This document shows, piece by piece, positions 29,571-38,872 of a stretch of 64,000 nt of DNA. Position 1 is the first letter of the stretch; each line of letters begins with the position of its first letter. Below the pieces are notes generated by a model. That model had not been told where the DNA came from, did no database searches, and was given only the letters and a program-made list of their open reading frames with translations. A program made the position numbers and the translations under genes. This DNA comes from Haliscomenobacteraceae bacterium (GTDB taxonomy: Bacteria > Bacteroidota > Bacteroidia > Chitinophagales > Saprospiraceae), in contig CANMVX010000003.1 in the NCBI GenBank assembly GCA_947501115.1, positions 79,136-143,135 of the forward strand, read 5' to 3'.

Positions 29571-30335
29571 ATGGAAATTCTACCAAAGTTACTGTCGGTA
29601 AATGCCCTTATTGTTGCTTTTCTTGTTGTGGCTGTGGTCACCTGGATAAGTTCAGTAATAAGTGTTAAGATACTTAAAGGTAGGGTGCCTGGTGCTGCCA
29701 TTGCTATTATTGCTGGATTAATTCTGGCGTTTTTTGGTGGCAAATGGACGGGGGGAAATAAAGGAATTTCAGATGTTTCAGGGTTAGCAGGATTTGCCCT
29801 TCTTGGAAGTGGAATGTTGCGTGATTTTGCCGTTGTGGCTACGGCCATGGGGTCAAGTCTCAATGAAATGAAAAAAACGGGATGGATAGGTGCCATTTCT
29901 CTTTTGATGGGCGTGTTTATCTCCTTTTTCCCCGCGGTTATCATTGCTTTTGCTTTCGGTTATCGGGATGCTGTCAGCTTGACTACCATAGGCGCCGGAG
30001 CATGCACTTTTATTGTGGGTCCCGTTACGGGTGCAGCGATAGGTGCTGATTCCTCAGTGATAGCGATATCTATTGCCGCGGGCGTTTTCAAATCGGTTTT
30101 TGTCACCATTTTTACAGCACCTCTGGCAAAGTTTATTGGATTAAATAATCCTCAGGCAGCCATGGCGTATGGAGGATTAATGGGAACGACGAGTGGGGTT
30201 ACTGCCGGATTAGCTGCTACTGATCCAAAACTTGTTCCCTATGGTGCTATGACCTCCACTTTTGCCACCGGGGTAGGTTGCTTGCTATGTCCCAGTATTT
30301 GTTTTTTTATGGTTAAATTTATTTTTGGACAATAA
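29571..30335 (+). CDS. madM: Malonate transporter, MadM subunit
   Basis: I start at ATG 29571 (MEILPKLLSVNALIV), giving the standard 254 residues; the same frame is open upstream from 29340 but there it overlaps madL and encodes implausible peptide. The sequence has about eight helices with the conserved KILKGRVPGAAIAIIAGLI and GTTSGVTAGLAATDP segments. It is the last gene of the putative uronate/malonate operon. Confidence 0.92.
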   Translation: MEILPKLLSVNALIVAFLVVAVVTWISSVISVKILKGRVPGAAIAIIAGLILAFFGGKWTGGNKGISDVSGLAGFALLGSGMLRDFAVVATAMGSSLNEMKKTGWIGAISLLMGVFISFFPAVIIAFAFGYRDAVSLTTIGAGACTFIVGPVTGAAIGADSSVIAISIAAGVFKSVFVTIFTAPLAKFIGLNNPQAAMAYGGLMGTTSGVTAGLAATDPKLVPYGAMTSTFATGVGCLLCPSICFFMVKFIFGQ

Positions 30336-30406
30336 ACCTCAATGTATCCGTTATTCTAGCCGGAGTTAATTTATTTATTGTACATTTAGTTTTTTATAAT
30401 ATTAAA

Positions 30407-30862
30407 ATGTGCTGTATGAAAAATGGTTTTCTTTTATTGATGGTTGGAATTTTTGTTACATTATCTTCTTGTGGTACTCAATCCAATGCAGCGCTTAAAA
30501 AAGACAAGGAAACGGTTGTTCAGGTAGGGCGCAGTGCTGATCCTTCTAATGAGCTAAATGTAGGGAGCAATAATTCACTCCAACTCGTCGATTATTTAAG
30601 GAGAATTCCAGGTTTACAGATAGATCAGCGGGGAACGGAGGTAAACATTATGGTTAGAGGTGCCAATTCTATTTCGGGAGATAATAGTCCTTTGTATGTT
30701 GTTAACAATCAGGCTATTGGAAATAATTATAACGAGGCAGTAAGTGCGGTGGACGTAAATGATATAAAATATGTGAATGTGATAAAAGGGTCAGAGGGTC
30801 AACAGATATACGGGATGAGAGCCTATAACGGCGTCATTCAGATCATCACCAAGAAAAAGTAA
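30407..30862 (+). CDS. Lipoprotein consisting of a lone TonB-receptor plug domain
   Basis: The 151-residue protein has a lipoprotein signal ending TLSSC (an ATG at 30416 gives the cleaner start) and then essentially a single plug domain: LVDYLRRIPGLQI, MVRGANSISGDNSPLYVV and a closing YGMRAYNGVIQIITKKK. The beta-barrel of a TonB-dependent receptor is absent and the stop is natural. Such short plug lipoproteins occur in Bacteroidota without known role; it may sit in the outer membrane and interact with SusC-like proteins. Confidence 0.8.
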   Translation: MCCMKNGFLLLMVGIFVTLSSCGTQSNAALKKDKETVVQVGRSADPSNELNVGSNNSLQLVDYLRRIPGLQIDQRGTEVNIMVRGANSISGDNSPLYVVNNQAIGNNYNEAVSAVDVNDIKYVNVIKGSEGQQIYGMRAYNGVIQIITKKK

Positions 30863-31172
30863 AGTAGATTGATTGTAATGGTAGTCTCAGATTCACCCTA
30901 TTTTTATAGAAGTCATTGTTAAGGAACCCATATATTTTTGCCGAGTTTAATCTTATAAAGTATCATTGAATCAGTTCATTTTTCTCAATACTGCTTTTTG
31001 AAGATTTAACACACTATACGATTTTACACCATTAATGGTTTGCAGTTCCTTTCCTGAGGTAACTTCAAAAATGATTTGATTTCCCATTCATTCTTATGTG
31101 GAGGTTAAAAGAATACCCTGTTTTTCTGCACCTATACAACTCTTTTGTTCCATTATTCGTTAACTTTACTTC
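30863..31172. other. Gap between plug lipoprotein and toxin gene, mostly a decayed gene copy
   Basis: The first 95 bp show nothing recognisable. From about 30958 to 31145 the sequence aligns with the 3' end of the gene at 32061-32555 (see the pseudogene entry). The toxin promoter should lie in the last 30 bp. Confidence 0.6.
30958..31145 (-). pseudogene. Decayed copy of the 3' end of the gene at 32061-32555
   Basis: Over about 185 bp this stretch aligns with 32048-32237 at an offset of 1090, with scattered substitutions and small indels; for example TTTTTCTCAATAC and GGAGGTTAAAAGAAT are shared exactly. Read on the minus strand it gives the same C-terminal peptide (KSYSV-type strand, LNLQKAVLRK) but a TGG codon has become TGA and the upstream two thirds are missing. 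It is a non-functional duplicate in the same orientation. Confidence 0.8.
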
Positions 31173-31538
31173 ATGGAGAAAAAAAGAACACTTATTTTCT
31201 ATAAGGACTATTTTATTTATTTTTTTGACAAGCTTCCTGAAAAGGTGAAAGGCAAGATTGATGAAGTGCTTTATATATTGGTTGTTCTTGAGAGAATTCC
31301 AGTAAAGTTTTTCTCACATCTTACTGGTTATGACGGACTCTATGAAGTAAGAATAGCTTATGGCAGCAATATTTACAGGATATTTTGCTGCTTTGATGAA
31401 GGAAATTTGATAGTGCTATTTAACGGATTCCAAAAAAAGTCTCAAAAGACGCCTCAAGAAGAAATTGACAAAGCATTGAAAATCAAAGCCGAATATTTTG
31501 AAGAAAAAAACAAACAAAATAAAAATGAAAAAAAGTAG
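31173..31538 (+). CDS. HigB/RelE-superfamily toxin (Gp49-like)
   Basis: The 121-residue protein fits the Gp49/HigB group of ribosome-dependent mRNA interferases: TLIFYKDYFIYFFDKLPEKV, then VKFFSHLTGYDGLYEVRI and the strand YRIFCCFDEGNLIVLFNGF-QKK. It has a lysine-rich tail. It is followed by and overlaps an XRE antitoxin gene by 14 bp, the toxin-first order of higBA loci. Activity is inferred from family. Confidence 0.88.
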   Translation: MEKKRTLIFYKDYFIYFFDKLPEKVKGKIDEVLYILVVLERIPVKFFSHLTGYDGLYEVRIAYGSNIYRIFCCFDEGNLIVLFNGFQKKSQKTPQEEIDKALKIKAEYFEEKNKQNKNEKK

Positions 31539-31824
31539 CTCAATAACAACTTTCGACGAACACCTTGAAAAAAGGTACGGTAAAGCTGGAGAAGAAGGAA
31601 GAATGGCTTTTGAAGCGAAAGCCAAGGCTTTTGCTATCGGGGAACTTATCAAGGAAGAACGAAGGCTTTCAAAAATGACTCAAGAACAACTTGCCATCAA
31701 AACAGGGACTAAAAAAAGTTTTATATCCAGGATTGAAAATGGAAAAAGTGATATTCAGCTTTCTACCCTTTTCAGAATTTTAGAATTAGGATTAGGTAAA
31801 AAAATCTCTCTGACGATAGAATAA
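31525..31824 (+). CDS. HigA-like XRE-family antitoxin
   Basis: I start at ATG 31525 (MKKSSSITTFDEHL), which overlaps the toxin stop by 14 bp; a start at 31498 would add only lysines. The 99-residue protein carries a helix-turn-helix at about 44-95 (MTQEQLAIKTGTKKSFISRIENG) and should neutralise the toxin and repress the shared promoter. Confidence 0.88.
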   Translation: MKKSSSITTFDEHLEKRYGKAGEEGRMAFEAKAKAFAIGELIKEERRLSKMTQEQLAIKTGTKKSFISRIENGKSDIQLSTLFRILELGLGKKISLTIE

Positions 31825-31836
31825 AAGCGAAGCAAC

Positions 31837-31998
31837 ATGACCTGGATACACGGTGCAGTCAGCATGGATAAACCAGTCGCCATTGTGCCATTCGCTCAGG
31901 AATTCTATTGTGTGAAGAATATACAACTTGTGAAAGAAAACGTCTTATTTACAGGTCAAATCCATCGATTGGGTGTTAAGTATTTACTAACTTACTGA
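31837..31998 (+). pseudogene. Possible gene remnant, 53 codons
   Basis: A short frame (MTWIHGAVSMDKPV, ending RLGVKYLLTY) follows the antitoxin by 12 bp. Its composition is protein-like but I do not recognise it; it may be a fragment of a larger gene broken when the locus was rearranged, or chance. Confidence 0.25.
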
Positions 31999-32060
31999 AG
32001 CCTCTCGATATGTAAATCAAATACATCAAAGTACGCGAAATGGGTTAAAGTATCAATGAA

Positions 32061-32555
32061 TCAATTTATTTTTCTCAATACGGCTTTTTGAAGATTTAAT
32101 ACACTATAAGACTTTACTCCATGGGTCGTTTGCAGTTCTTTTCCCGAGGTAACTTCAAAAATGATTTGATTTCCCAACCATTCATAGGTGGAGGTTAAAA
32201 GAATGCCCTGGGTTTCAAAAACACTGTATAACTTGTTTTCAAATAAATAATCGATGAGAAAAATACCATCTCCCTCGTCTGTTTTAAATACTCCTTTACC
32301 AGCATCTGAAATGACGAGTTTATAATCTTTTACCATTGGATTTTTCGTAGAAAGGTATTCCGTTTTCCAGATAAAGGTATCTGGGGCATTTGTTCTGGTT
32401 ACATTTAATTTGATGGGGACACTGTCAACTAATGAACCTCTATAATAAATGTGCATAGTGCCTGCCCAAATTCCCAGGCATTTTTCAGGAAACGAAGTTT
32501 GAGCAAAGATTGAAACGAAGGAAAATAGAAAGATTAGGGTATAAAAAAATTTCAT
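32061..32555 (-). CDS. Small exported protein of unknown function
   Basis: I start at ATG 32555, which opens a signal peptide (MKFFYTLIFLFSFVSIFAQ); the frame is open further upstream to 32657 but there it overlaps the GntP gene. The 164-residue protein has a lipocalin-like alternation of short strands (GIWAGTMHIYYRG, ILLTSTYEWLGNQIIFEV), typical of small secreted Bacteroidota proteins. Function is unknown. A decayed copy of its 3' third lies 1.1 kb away beyond the toxin-antitoxin pair. Confidence 0.7.
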   Translation of the reverse strand: MKFFYTLIFLFSFVSIFAQTSFPEKCLGIWAGTMHIYYRGSLVDSVPIKLNVTRTNAPDTFIWKTEYLSTKNPMVKDYKLVISDAGKGVFKTDEGDGIFLIDYLFENKLYSVFETQGILLTSTYEWLGNQIIFEVTSGKELQTTHGVKSYSVLNLQKAVLRKIN

Positions 32556-32581
32556 AAGGAAACGTGCGCAGTTTAAAGTAG

Positions 32582-33898
32582 TTATGAAATAATGGCGCTT
32601 ACAATTAAGGTGCCTATCAGGCCCATAACGGAGACGACGGTTTCCATCAGGCTCCACGATTTAATGGTATCCTTGATAGACAGATTAAAATATTCTTTGA
32701 AAAGCCAGAATCCGGAATCATTTACATGGGAAAATAAAAGGCTACCGGAACCGACAGCAAGCACCATTAAATTGGGATCAACACCTAAAACGGGAATCAT
32801 GGGCGCCATTATTCCCGCCGTCGTCAAGCCGGCAACCGTTGCCGATCCCATGGCTATTCTAATAATTCCTGCCACAAACCAGCCTAAGATCAGGGGAGGC
32901 AGATTCATGGGTTGAACTATTTCAGCCAGGGATTGGCTTACTCCACTTTCAACTAGTACCTGCTTCAATGCGCCGGCACCACCCACTATGAGTAAAATGA
33001 ATAATATGTCCTTTACGGAATCACCATAGATAGCCATAATATTTCCCATTTTCATTTTCCTAAAAACCCCAAGGGAAAAAGTGCCATAAAGTAACGAAAT
33101 GAGGAGAAGCATACCTGGATCAGACACAAAAACCAAGGCTTTTTTTAGTCCTTCCGGCATATTTGAAATCATACCTAAAAGAGAGGATGCTGCCAATAAT
33201 ATAACGGGTAAAAGACAGGTAAATAAACTATTTCCAAATCCGGGTAGCTCATTTTCAGGGATTTCCCTGGGTTTAAAGGTCTGAATAGGATTAGAAGGTA
33301 TTTTCTTTAAGAATTCTGCAAGGACAGGACCTGCCACAATAACCGTTGGAATGGCAATGATGAATCCATATAAAAGGGTCATTCCCATATCTGCTTGAAA
33401 TTGAACGACTAAAGCGGCAGGAGAGGGATGAGGTGGCAGTAGGCCATGATTGGTTGATAAAGCGGCACACATGGGAATTCCCAAATATACAGCGGGCATA
33501 TTTACCCGATACATTATGGTAAAAACCAGGGGCATCAATAAAACGAATCCAACATTATAATATAATGGAATACCCAAAACAAAGCCAGTCAGCATTAATG
33601 CCCAGGAAATGTATTTAGTACCTGAAATTCTTAATAAAACGGAGCTGATTTGTTGGGCAGCACCTGATTCTGCTATCAGTTTACCTGACATAGCACCAAA
33701 AAGTAGCACCATGAGGATGGATCCGACGGTGTCACCTATTCCTTTTTGAATGGCAGAGGGTATATTTTCAATAGGAATACCAAATAACATTCCACCAAAA
33801 ATGGAAACAATAATAAAGGCAATAAACGGGTGAAATTTTAATGCTGAGATTAAAAGAACGAGAAGTATGATGCAGGCAATGAGCAGAACAAAAATCAT
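32582..33898 (-). CDS. GntP family gluconate/sugar-acid permease
   Basis: The 438-residue inner-membrane symporter has about 12 helices and GntP signatures (FGAMSGKLIAESGAAQQIS, GIPLYYNVGFVLLMPL, NHGLLPPHPSPAAL, SHVNDSGFWLFKEYF). Family members import gluconate, idonate or related acids with H+. A gluconate kinase is not seen here. It lies 21 bp downstream of the MFS sugar porter on the same strand. Confidence 0.94.
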   Translation of the reverse strand: MIFVLLIACIILLVLLISALKFHPFIAFIIVSIFGGMLFGIPIENIPSAIQKGIGDTVGSILMVLLFGAMSGKLIAESGAAQQISSVLLRISGTKYISWALMLTGFVLGIPLYYNVGFVLLMPLVFTIMYRVNMPAVYLGIPMCAALSTNHGLLPPHPSPAALVVQFQADMGMTLLYGFIIAIPTVIVAGPVLAEFLKKIPSNPIQTFKPREIPENELPGFGNSLFTCLLPVILLAASSLLGMISNMPEGLKKALVFVSDPGMLLLISLLYGTFSLGVFRKMKMGNIMAIYGDSVKDILFILLIVGGAGALKQVLVESGVSQSLAEIVQPMNLPPLILGWFVAGIIRIAMGSATVAGLTTAGIMAPMIPVLGVDPNLMVLAVGSGSLLFSHVNDSGFWLFKEYFNLSIKDTIKSWSLMETVVSVMGLIGTLIVSAIIS

Positions 33899-33919
33899 GA
33901 GGAAGAAAATTAAAGAGGG

Positions 33920-35245
33920 TTAATCTAATTTTTTTTCAATAGACTCCAACGAAATTCCCTTTGTTTCAGGCATTACCTTCCAAACCCAAATAAGCTGTAA
34001 GAACATAAGAAAAGCGAAGGAAGCGAAAATGAAACCTCCGCCAAATTTTCCAGCAAAGAAGGGGAAAAAGGCCGATATCAGTGCGGCAAAAACCCAGTGG
34101 GTAGAACTTCCAAAGGCATTGCCATAAGAGCGCACCTCATTTGGAAAGATTTCGGAAATAAATACCCAGATGACCGCTCCCTGACCCACAGCATGGGAAG
34201 CTATGAAGACAAATAGTAAAAATGGAACCAAAAGAGAACCACTTCCCGTTTGAGTAAAAAATACATAAGACACACAACTTAAGGAAATTATGTAGCCAAA
34301 TGAACCCAGATACATCAGCTTTTTTCTTCCCCAGGTGTCTATTAAAACCAATCCCAATAAGGTGAAAATTAAATTAATAATTCCAATACCAACGGTTGAT
34401 AACAAGGCTGATTCTGCGCCCATGCCCGTATCTTCAAAAATTCTCGGGGCATAATAAATAATAGCATTTATACCAGAAACCTGATTAAAAAAGGCTATCA
34501 GAAAGGCCAATAAAATAGGTTTTCGATATTTAGCTGTAAAAAAGGGCACTTTTTCTTTTTTCTCATCTTCTTTTGCGCTTTGAATAATTTCCTGTAGCGC
34601 ATCTTCCGCTTTTTCCGGATTAATCATTTGCAAAACGGATCTGGCTTCGTCAATCAACCCTTTTTTAACGACCAGCCAACGCGGACTACGAGGCACTTTG
34701 GTAATAAGATAGGTAAATAAAGCGGCGGGAATAATTTCAACGCCCAGCATAATACGCCAGCCGCCATTATCTCCGGCACCAATAATATAATTTGAAGCGA
34801 AAGCGATTAATATGCCAAAAACAATATTAAACTGAAACAAAGCGGCTAGTTGCCCCCTTTTTTCAGCCGGTGCAATCTCAGAAATGTACATTGGGGCTGC
34901 CACAGAAGAAGCACCAACGCCAATACCACCGATAAATCGAAAGAACATAAGAGAATAAATATCCCAGGCAAAGGCGGAACCAATGGCCGAGGAAAGATAA
35001 AGCAGTGCCACCCAGAATAAAGTGGTTCTTCTGCCATATTTATCAGCGGGAATGCCTCCAAAAATAGCTCCCAGAATAGTACCATACAGCGCCATTCCCA
35101 CCATTTGACCGAGCATGAAATCACTCAAATTCCATAATTCCTGAATGGCTTGTTCACCTCCGGAAATAACGGCGGTATCAAAGCCAAATAAAAAACCTCC
35201 AAGTGCCACAGTGAGTGACCAAAAGTAAACCTTACGTTGATTCAT
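33920..35245 (-). CDS. MFS sugar porter (XylE/GLUT-like)
   Basis: I start at ATG 35245 (MNQRKVYFWSLTVALGG); an ATG at 35281 adds 12 residues. The roughly 441-residue protein has 12 helices and the sugar-porter motifs GGFLFGFDTAVISG, ADKYGRRTT, RSPRWLV, the helix-7 FNQVSGINAIIYYAP and the terminal PETKG. It probably takes up a hexose or pentose with H+. Co-transcribed with gntP and divergent from susC. Confidence 0.93.
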   Translation of the reverse strand: MNQRKVYFWSLTVALGGFLFGFDTAVISGGEQAIQELWNLSDFMLGQMVGMALYGTILGAIFGGIPADKYGRRTTLFWVALLYLSSAIGSAFAWDIYSLMFFRFIGGIGVGASSVAAPMYISEIAPAEKRGQLAALFQFNIVFGILIAFASNYIIGAGDNGGWRIMLGVEIIPAALFTYLITKVPRSPRWLVVKKGLIDEARSVLQMINPEKAEDALQEIIQSAKEDEKKEKVPFFTAKYRKPILLAFLIAFFNQVSGINAIIYYAPRIFEDTGMGAESALLSTVGIGIINLIFTLLGLVLIDTWGRKKLMYLGSFGYIISLSCVSYVFFTQTGSGSLLVPFLLFVFIASHAVGQGAVIWVFISEIFPNEVRSYGNAFGSSTHWVFAALISAFFPFFAGKFGGGFIFASFAFLMFLQLIWVWKVMPETKGISLESIEKKLD

Positions 35246-35633
35246 ACATCGGTTAATAATAGGGTTAAATAAACTAATCATTTTTAAATGTAAGCAGAAA
35301 ATATCGAATTCTCATGTTATTAATTTGGTTTTTCACCTATTTGTAAAACATAAGCCTTAAGATGTATTGATATAAATCATTTTTATTTTACATACCAATC
35401 ATTTGATGCTATGAAGGGTTATGTGCCAAAAGGGAAGGAAACCTTATTTTTCCTACGATAAAAAAAATTGATGTTTATTTAATGAATATTTTAACAAAAG
35501 GTAACAACAATTTTTTTTTTCCGTTCTTTTGCATAAATTTTGTTTATCCTAATTTTAAAATGAATATCCATTTTAATAGAATTAGTTGACATTCATTTTT
35601 TCGCATTATTTACGAATTCTTAATTTTCAAACT
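35246..35633. other. Divergent control region between sugar porter and SusC genes
   Basis: This AT-rich stretch must contain promoters for both directions. The only clear structure is the inverted repeat at 35555-35576. No riboswitch or repeat family is seen. Confidence 0.5.
35555..35576. promoter_or_regulatory. Candidate operator upstream of susC-like gene
   Basis: A perfect 8-bp inverted repeat, TTAAAATG (35555-35562) and CATTTTAA (35569-35576), with a 6-bp spacer lies 57 bp before the SusC start. It could bind a dimeric regulator; AT-richness makes chance possible. Confidence 0.35.
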
Positions 35634-38600
35634 ATGTTTAAAAATTTATCCACCGTATTTCTGTTGCTATTCGGACTTTTTCAAAGTTTGAACGCGCAAC
35701 AAACGGTAAAGGGAACCATCCTTGATGAAAAGGGAAATCCAATTATTGCCGTCAATGTAATCCTCAAAGGAACAGGTACAGGTACTGTTTCTGACCTTGA
35801 TGGAAAATACAACATCGATGTACCTAATGGAAACGCTGTATTAGAGTTTTCATTTATTGGGTATAAAAGTAAATCCGAATCGGTTGGAAATCGCTCAACA
35901 ATTGACGTTACCCTCGAAGAGGATGCAGAATTGTTAGATGAGGTGGTTGTCAGTGCCTTAGGTTTTACCCAGAAAAAGGATCAAATGGGATCTACCTATT
36001 CAACGGTTGCAACGCAAGATGTAGTTCGTTCAGGTGAAACGGGATTAATTAATGGTCTGGCGGGAAAAGCGGCGGGTGTTAGGGTCGCTCGTTCCAATGG
36101 TGATCCGGGTGCAGGTTCTACCATTCAGATTCGTGGAGCCAATACGATTACGGGTTCATCCAGTCCTTTGGTTATTGTAGATGGTGTGCCCATCAGCAAT
36201 TCGACTATTTATGGCAATGGAAATGGTGGAACAGATGCCGGTGTTTCTCAGCAATCAAGATTAAATGACATTAATCCAGCTGATATTGAGTCTATTCAAG
36301 TACTTAAGGGCGCTTCTGCAGCTTCCCTTTGGGGTTCAAGAGCTGCGAATGGCGTTATTGTTATTACCACAAAAAAGGGTAAATCTGGTAAACCAACCAT
36401 TTCTTTCACCAGCTCTTTTTCTTATGATGAGATAAATCGTCGTCATCCTTTACAGGACAAATTTGGACAAGGCTTAAATGGTATTTGGAGTTCTACGGCA
36501 ACCCAGTCATGGGGAGATCAAATCTCTGCCCGTGCAGGTGGTGCGGATGAAGTTATAACGAACAGAGATCGTTTTGAAGCACTTGGTGGTAAGGTGTATT
36601 ATCCGGTAAGTAAGAAAAATTCTCAGGAGACGTTTAATGAAAGTAATTTTGATGCGGTTTTCCAGAATGGACGTTTTCTTCAAAATGACTTATCTATTAG
36701 CGGCGGTACTGATAAATCTACTTTCTTCTTCAGTTTAGGAAATCTGAGCCAGGATGGTATCATCAGAGGGTCGGATTATGATAGAACTACCTTAAGATTA
36801 AATAATCAAACGTTTTTTACCGATTGGTTGAGTATGACTACGCGCGCGGCGTACACAAAAACCTCATCCAATAGGGTTCAACAAAGCTCAAATATTGATG
36901 GTTTATATTTAGGATTACTTCGTAATTCACCCGATTTTGATATTCGCGATTACAAAGGAACTTATTACAATACCGCAGGACAAGCATTCCCAAATGCCCA
37001 CAGAGCATATCGCCGTCATTTAGGTTATCCGCAACCTGCTCACGGTAATCCTATTTGGGTAACGAGTGATCAGAAAAATACCTCTGAGGTTAATAGATTT
37101 TTGATGAATGCGGAGTTAAATGTAGATCCTCTGTCCTGGTTGAAATTTACCTTCAGAGGTGGATTGGATGCCTCAACCGATAACAGGGTTTATTTCTTCC
37201 CAAAACTTAGTGCAGGTGCCGTAAATGGAGAATTATTCCAGGATGATATTGAGGAAAATGAATTCAATTTTGATGCCATAGCGAAAGGGTCTTTTAATCT
37301 GGCTGATGGTGTATCCATGTTGGCAACCTTAGGTTGGAACTATAATAATCAGAACAGGGATCTTAATTATACTTCAATCGTAGGATTTTTAGTTGATTAT
37401 AGAGAGCCTATCACTGCCCTGAACACAAGTAACGATGCCTCTTCCGTAGAGCGAATCAAGCGTTATGTAAGGTCAAACAGAGGGTATAGTGTATTGAATT
37501 TCAATGTTAAAAATCAGTTCTTCCTCAATGCAACCGCTACCATGGAAGCTGCTTCCTCTGTTGCGGGAAGTTTCTTTTACCCTTCTTTTGATGGTGCATG
37601 GCAGTTTACACAGTTAGAAGCTTTTAAGGGAAACAAAGTGTTGAGTTTTGGAAAATTACGTGCTTCATGGGGTAAAGTGGGCGTTCAGCCTCAACCACAT
37701 AGAGCTCAAACTTTGGCAGAAGGTGGTGTCGTCTATTCCTCTTATAGTGATCCTTTAAACTCTTCTCAATTTGGTGGTGGCTTTAGGATTAATAATAATC
37801 AGGGTAACCCAAATTTGAGACCAGAAATTAAAACAGAAACGGAAGTTGGTTTCGATTTAAGGTTTTTAAATAATAAACTGGGCTTAACTACCACTTACTA
37901 TCAGAATAAAATTGTAGACCTTTTATTTAACGTTTCTACGGCTGCCTCAACAGGTTTTACCTCTATCTATACCAATGGAGGTCAGATGGAAAATAGAGGT
38001 ATTGAATTTGATGTGGATTATGACCTGATTAAAAAGAAGGATTTTAGTCTTAACATTTTTGGAAACTGGAATAATAACAGAAATAAGGTAATTGATATCT
38101 TAGGGGTACAATCTATTGATTTAACAGGTCAATCTATCAGTTCTCGTGCCGTGAAAGGTCAACCTCTGGGTGTCCTTTGGGGAACAAGAGCTGTTAGGGA
38201 TGAAAATGGTGCTTTTATATTGGATAAAAATGGTTTTCCACAACAAGCTTCCACACAAGGGGTTATCGGAAATCCTAATCCAGACTGGCGCGGTGCAATG
38301 GGTGTAAGAGCTAACTGGAAAAATTTATCTATAAATCTCTTATTTGAACATTCTCAAGGGGGAGATTTCGCCGAAAGAACGCGTTTCATTTTGCGAAATT
38401 TTGGAACTCATGCCGATGTGGGTAATTTAGTAACGCTTACGCAGGATTTAAAGAACGTAACTGGAAAAGTTTTCCCTTCAGGTACCACAGTGAGAGGTAA
38501 TATTTTTGACTATGGTGCAGGACCCGTTTTACAGGATCAGGCTTGGTACACAGGTCTTGGTGGCGGTTTAGGTGACGGTGTTATCAATGAATTAGCTATT

Positions 38601-38852
38601 GCTGATTTTACCTGGACAAGATTGAGAGAGGTAAGTCTTTCTTATTCTTTGAATTCACCTGCTTTCCGTCAAAAGACAAAATTGAGTTCTGTTGTGTTTT
38701 CTTTAACAGGTAGGAATCTTTGGTTGAAAACGGATATCGTGGGTATTGATCCTGATACCAATCAGTTTGGTGTGTCTAATGGTTTTGGTATTGAATATTT
38801 CACCAATCCAGGAACACGTTCCGTTTTATTTACCCTACAAATTACCTATTAA
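35634..38852 (+). CDS. SusC/RagA-type TonB-linked outer-membrane receptor
   Basis: I start at ATG 35634, which opens a signal peptide (MFKNLSTVFLLLFGLFQSLNAQ); the frame is open from 35586. In the 1072-residue protein a carboxypeptidase-like beta domain (about 23-95, GTILDEKGNPIIAVNVILKG) is followed by the SusC junction LLDEVVVSALG, the plug (RIGAN-type QIRGANTITGSSSPLVIVDG and LWGSRAANGVIVITTKKG) and a large barrel ending in a C-terminal aromatic-rich strand. It should import an oligosaccharide or other polymer fragment with the SusD partner 20 bp downstream. Confidence 0.95.
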   Translation: MFKNLSTVFLLLFGLFQSLNAQQTVKGTILDEKGNPIIAVNVILKGTGTGTVSDLDGKYNIDVPNGNAVLEFSFIGYKSKSESVGNRSTIDVTLEEDAELLDEVVVSALGFTQKKDQMGSTYSTVATQDVVRSGETGLINGLAGKAAGVRVARSNGDPGAGSTIQIRGANTITGSSSPLVIVDGVPISNSTIYGNGNGGTDAGVSQQSRLNDINPADIESIQVLKGASAASLWGSRAANGVIVITTKKGKSGKPTISFTSSFSYDEINRRHPLQDKFGQGLNGIWSSTATQSWGDQISARAGGADEVITNRDRFEALGGKVYYPVSKKNSQETFNESNFDAVFQNGRFLQNDLSISGGTDKSTFFFSLGNLSQDGIIRGSDYDRTTLRLNNQTFFTDWLSMTTRAAYTKTSSNRVQQSSNIDGLYLGLLRNSPDFDIRDYKGTYYNTAGQAFPNAHRAYRRHLGYPQPAHGNPIWVTSDQKNTSEVNRFLMNAELNVDPLSWLKFTFRGGLDASTDNRVYFFPKLSAGAVNGELFQDDIEENEFNFDAIAKGSFNLADGVSMLATLGWNYNNQNRDLNYTSIVGFLVDYREPITALNTSNDASSVERIKRYVRSNRGYSVLNFNVKNQFFLNATATMEAASSVAGSFFYPSFDGAWQFTQLEAFKGNKVLSFGKLRASWGKVGVQPQPHRAQTLAEGGVVYSSYSDPLNSSQFGGGFRINNNQGNPNLRPEIKTETEVGFDLRFLNNKLGLTTTYYQNKIVDLLFNVSTAASTGFTSIYTNGGQMENRGIEFDVDYDLIKKKDFSLNIFGNWNNNRNKVIDILGVQSIDLTGQSISSRAVKGQPLGVLWGTRAVRDENGAFILDKNGFPQQASTQGVIGNPNPDWRGAMGVRANWKNLSINLLFEHSQGGDFAERTRFILRNFGTHADVGNLVTLTQDLKNVTGKVFPSGTTVRGNIFDYGAGPVLQDQAWYTGLGGGLGDGVINELAIADFTWTRLREVSLSYSLNSPAFRQKTKLSSVVFSLTGRNLWLKTDIVGIDPDTNQFGVSNGFGIEYFTNPGTRSVLFTLQITY

Positions 38853-38872
38853 TCAGTTAAAATATTAAGAAT

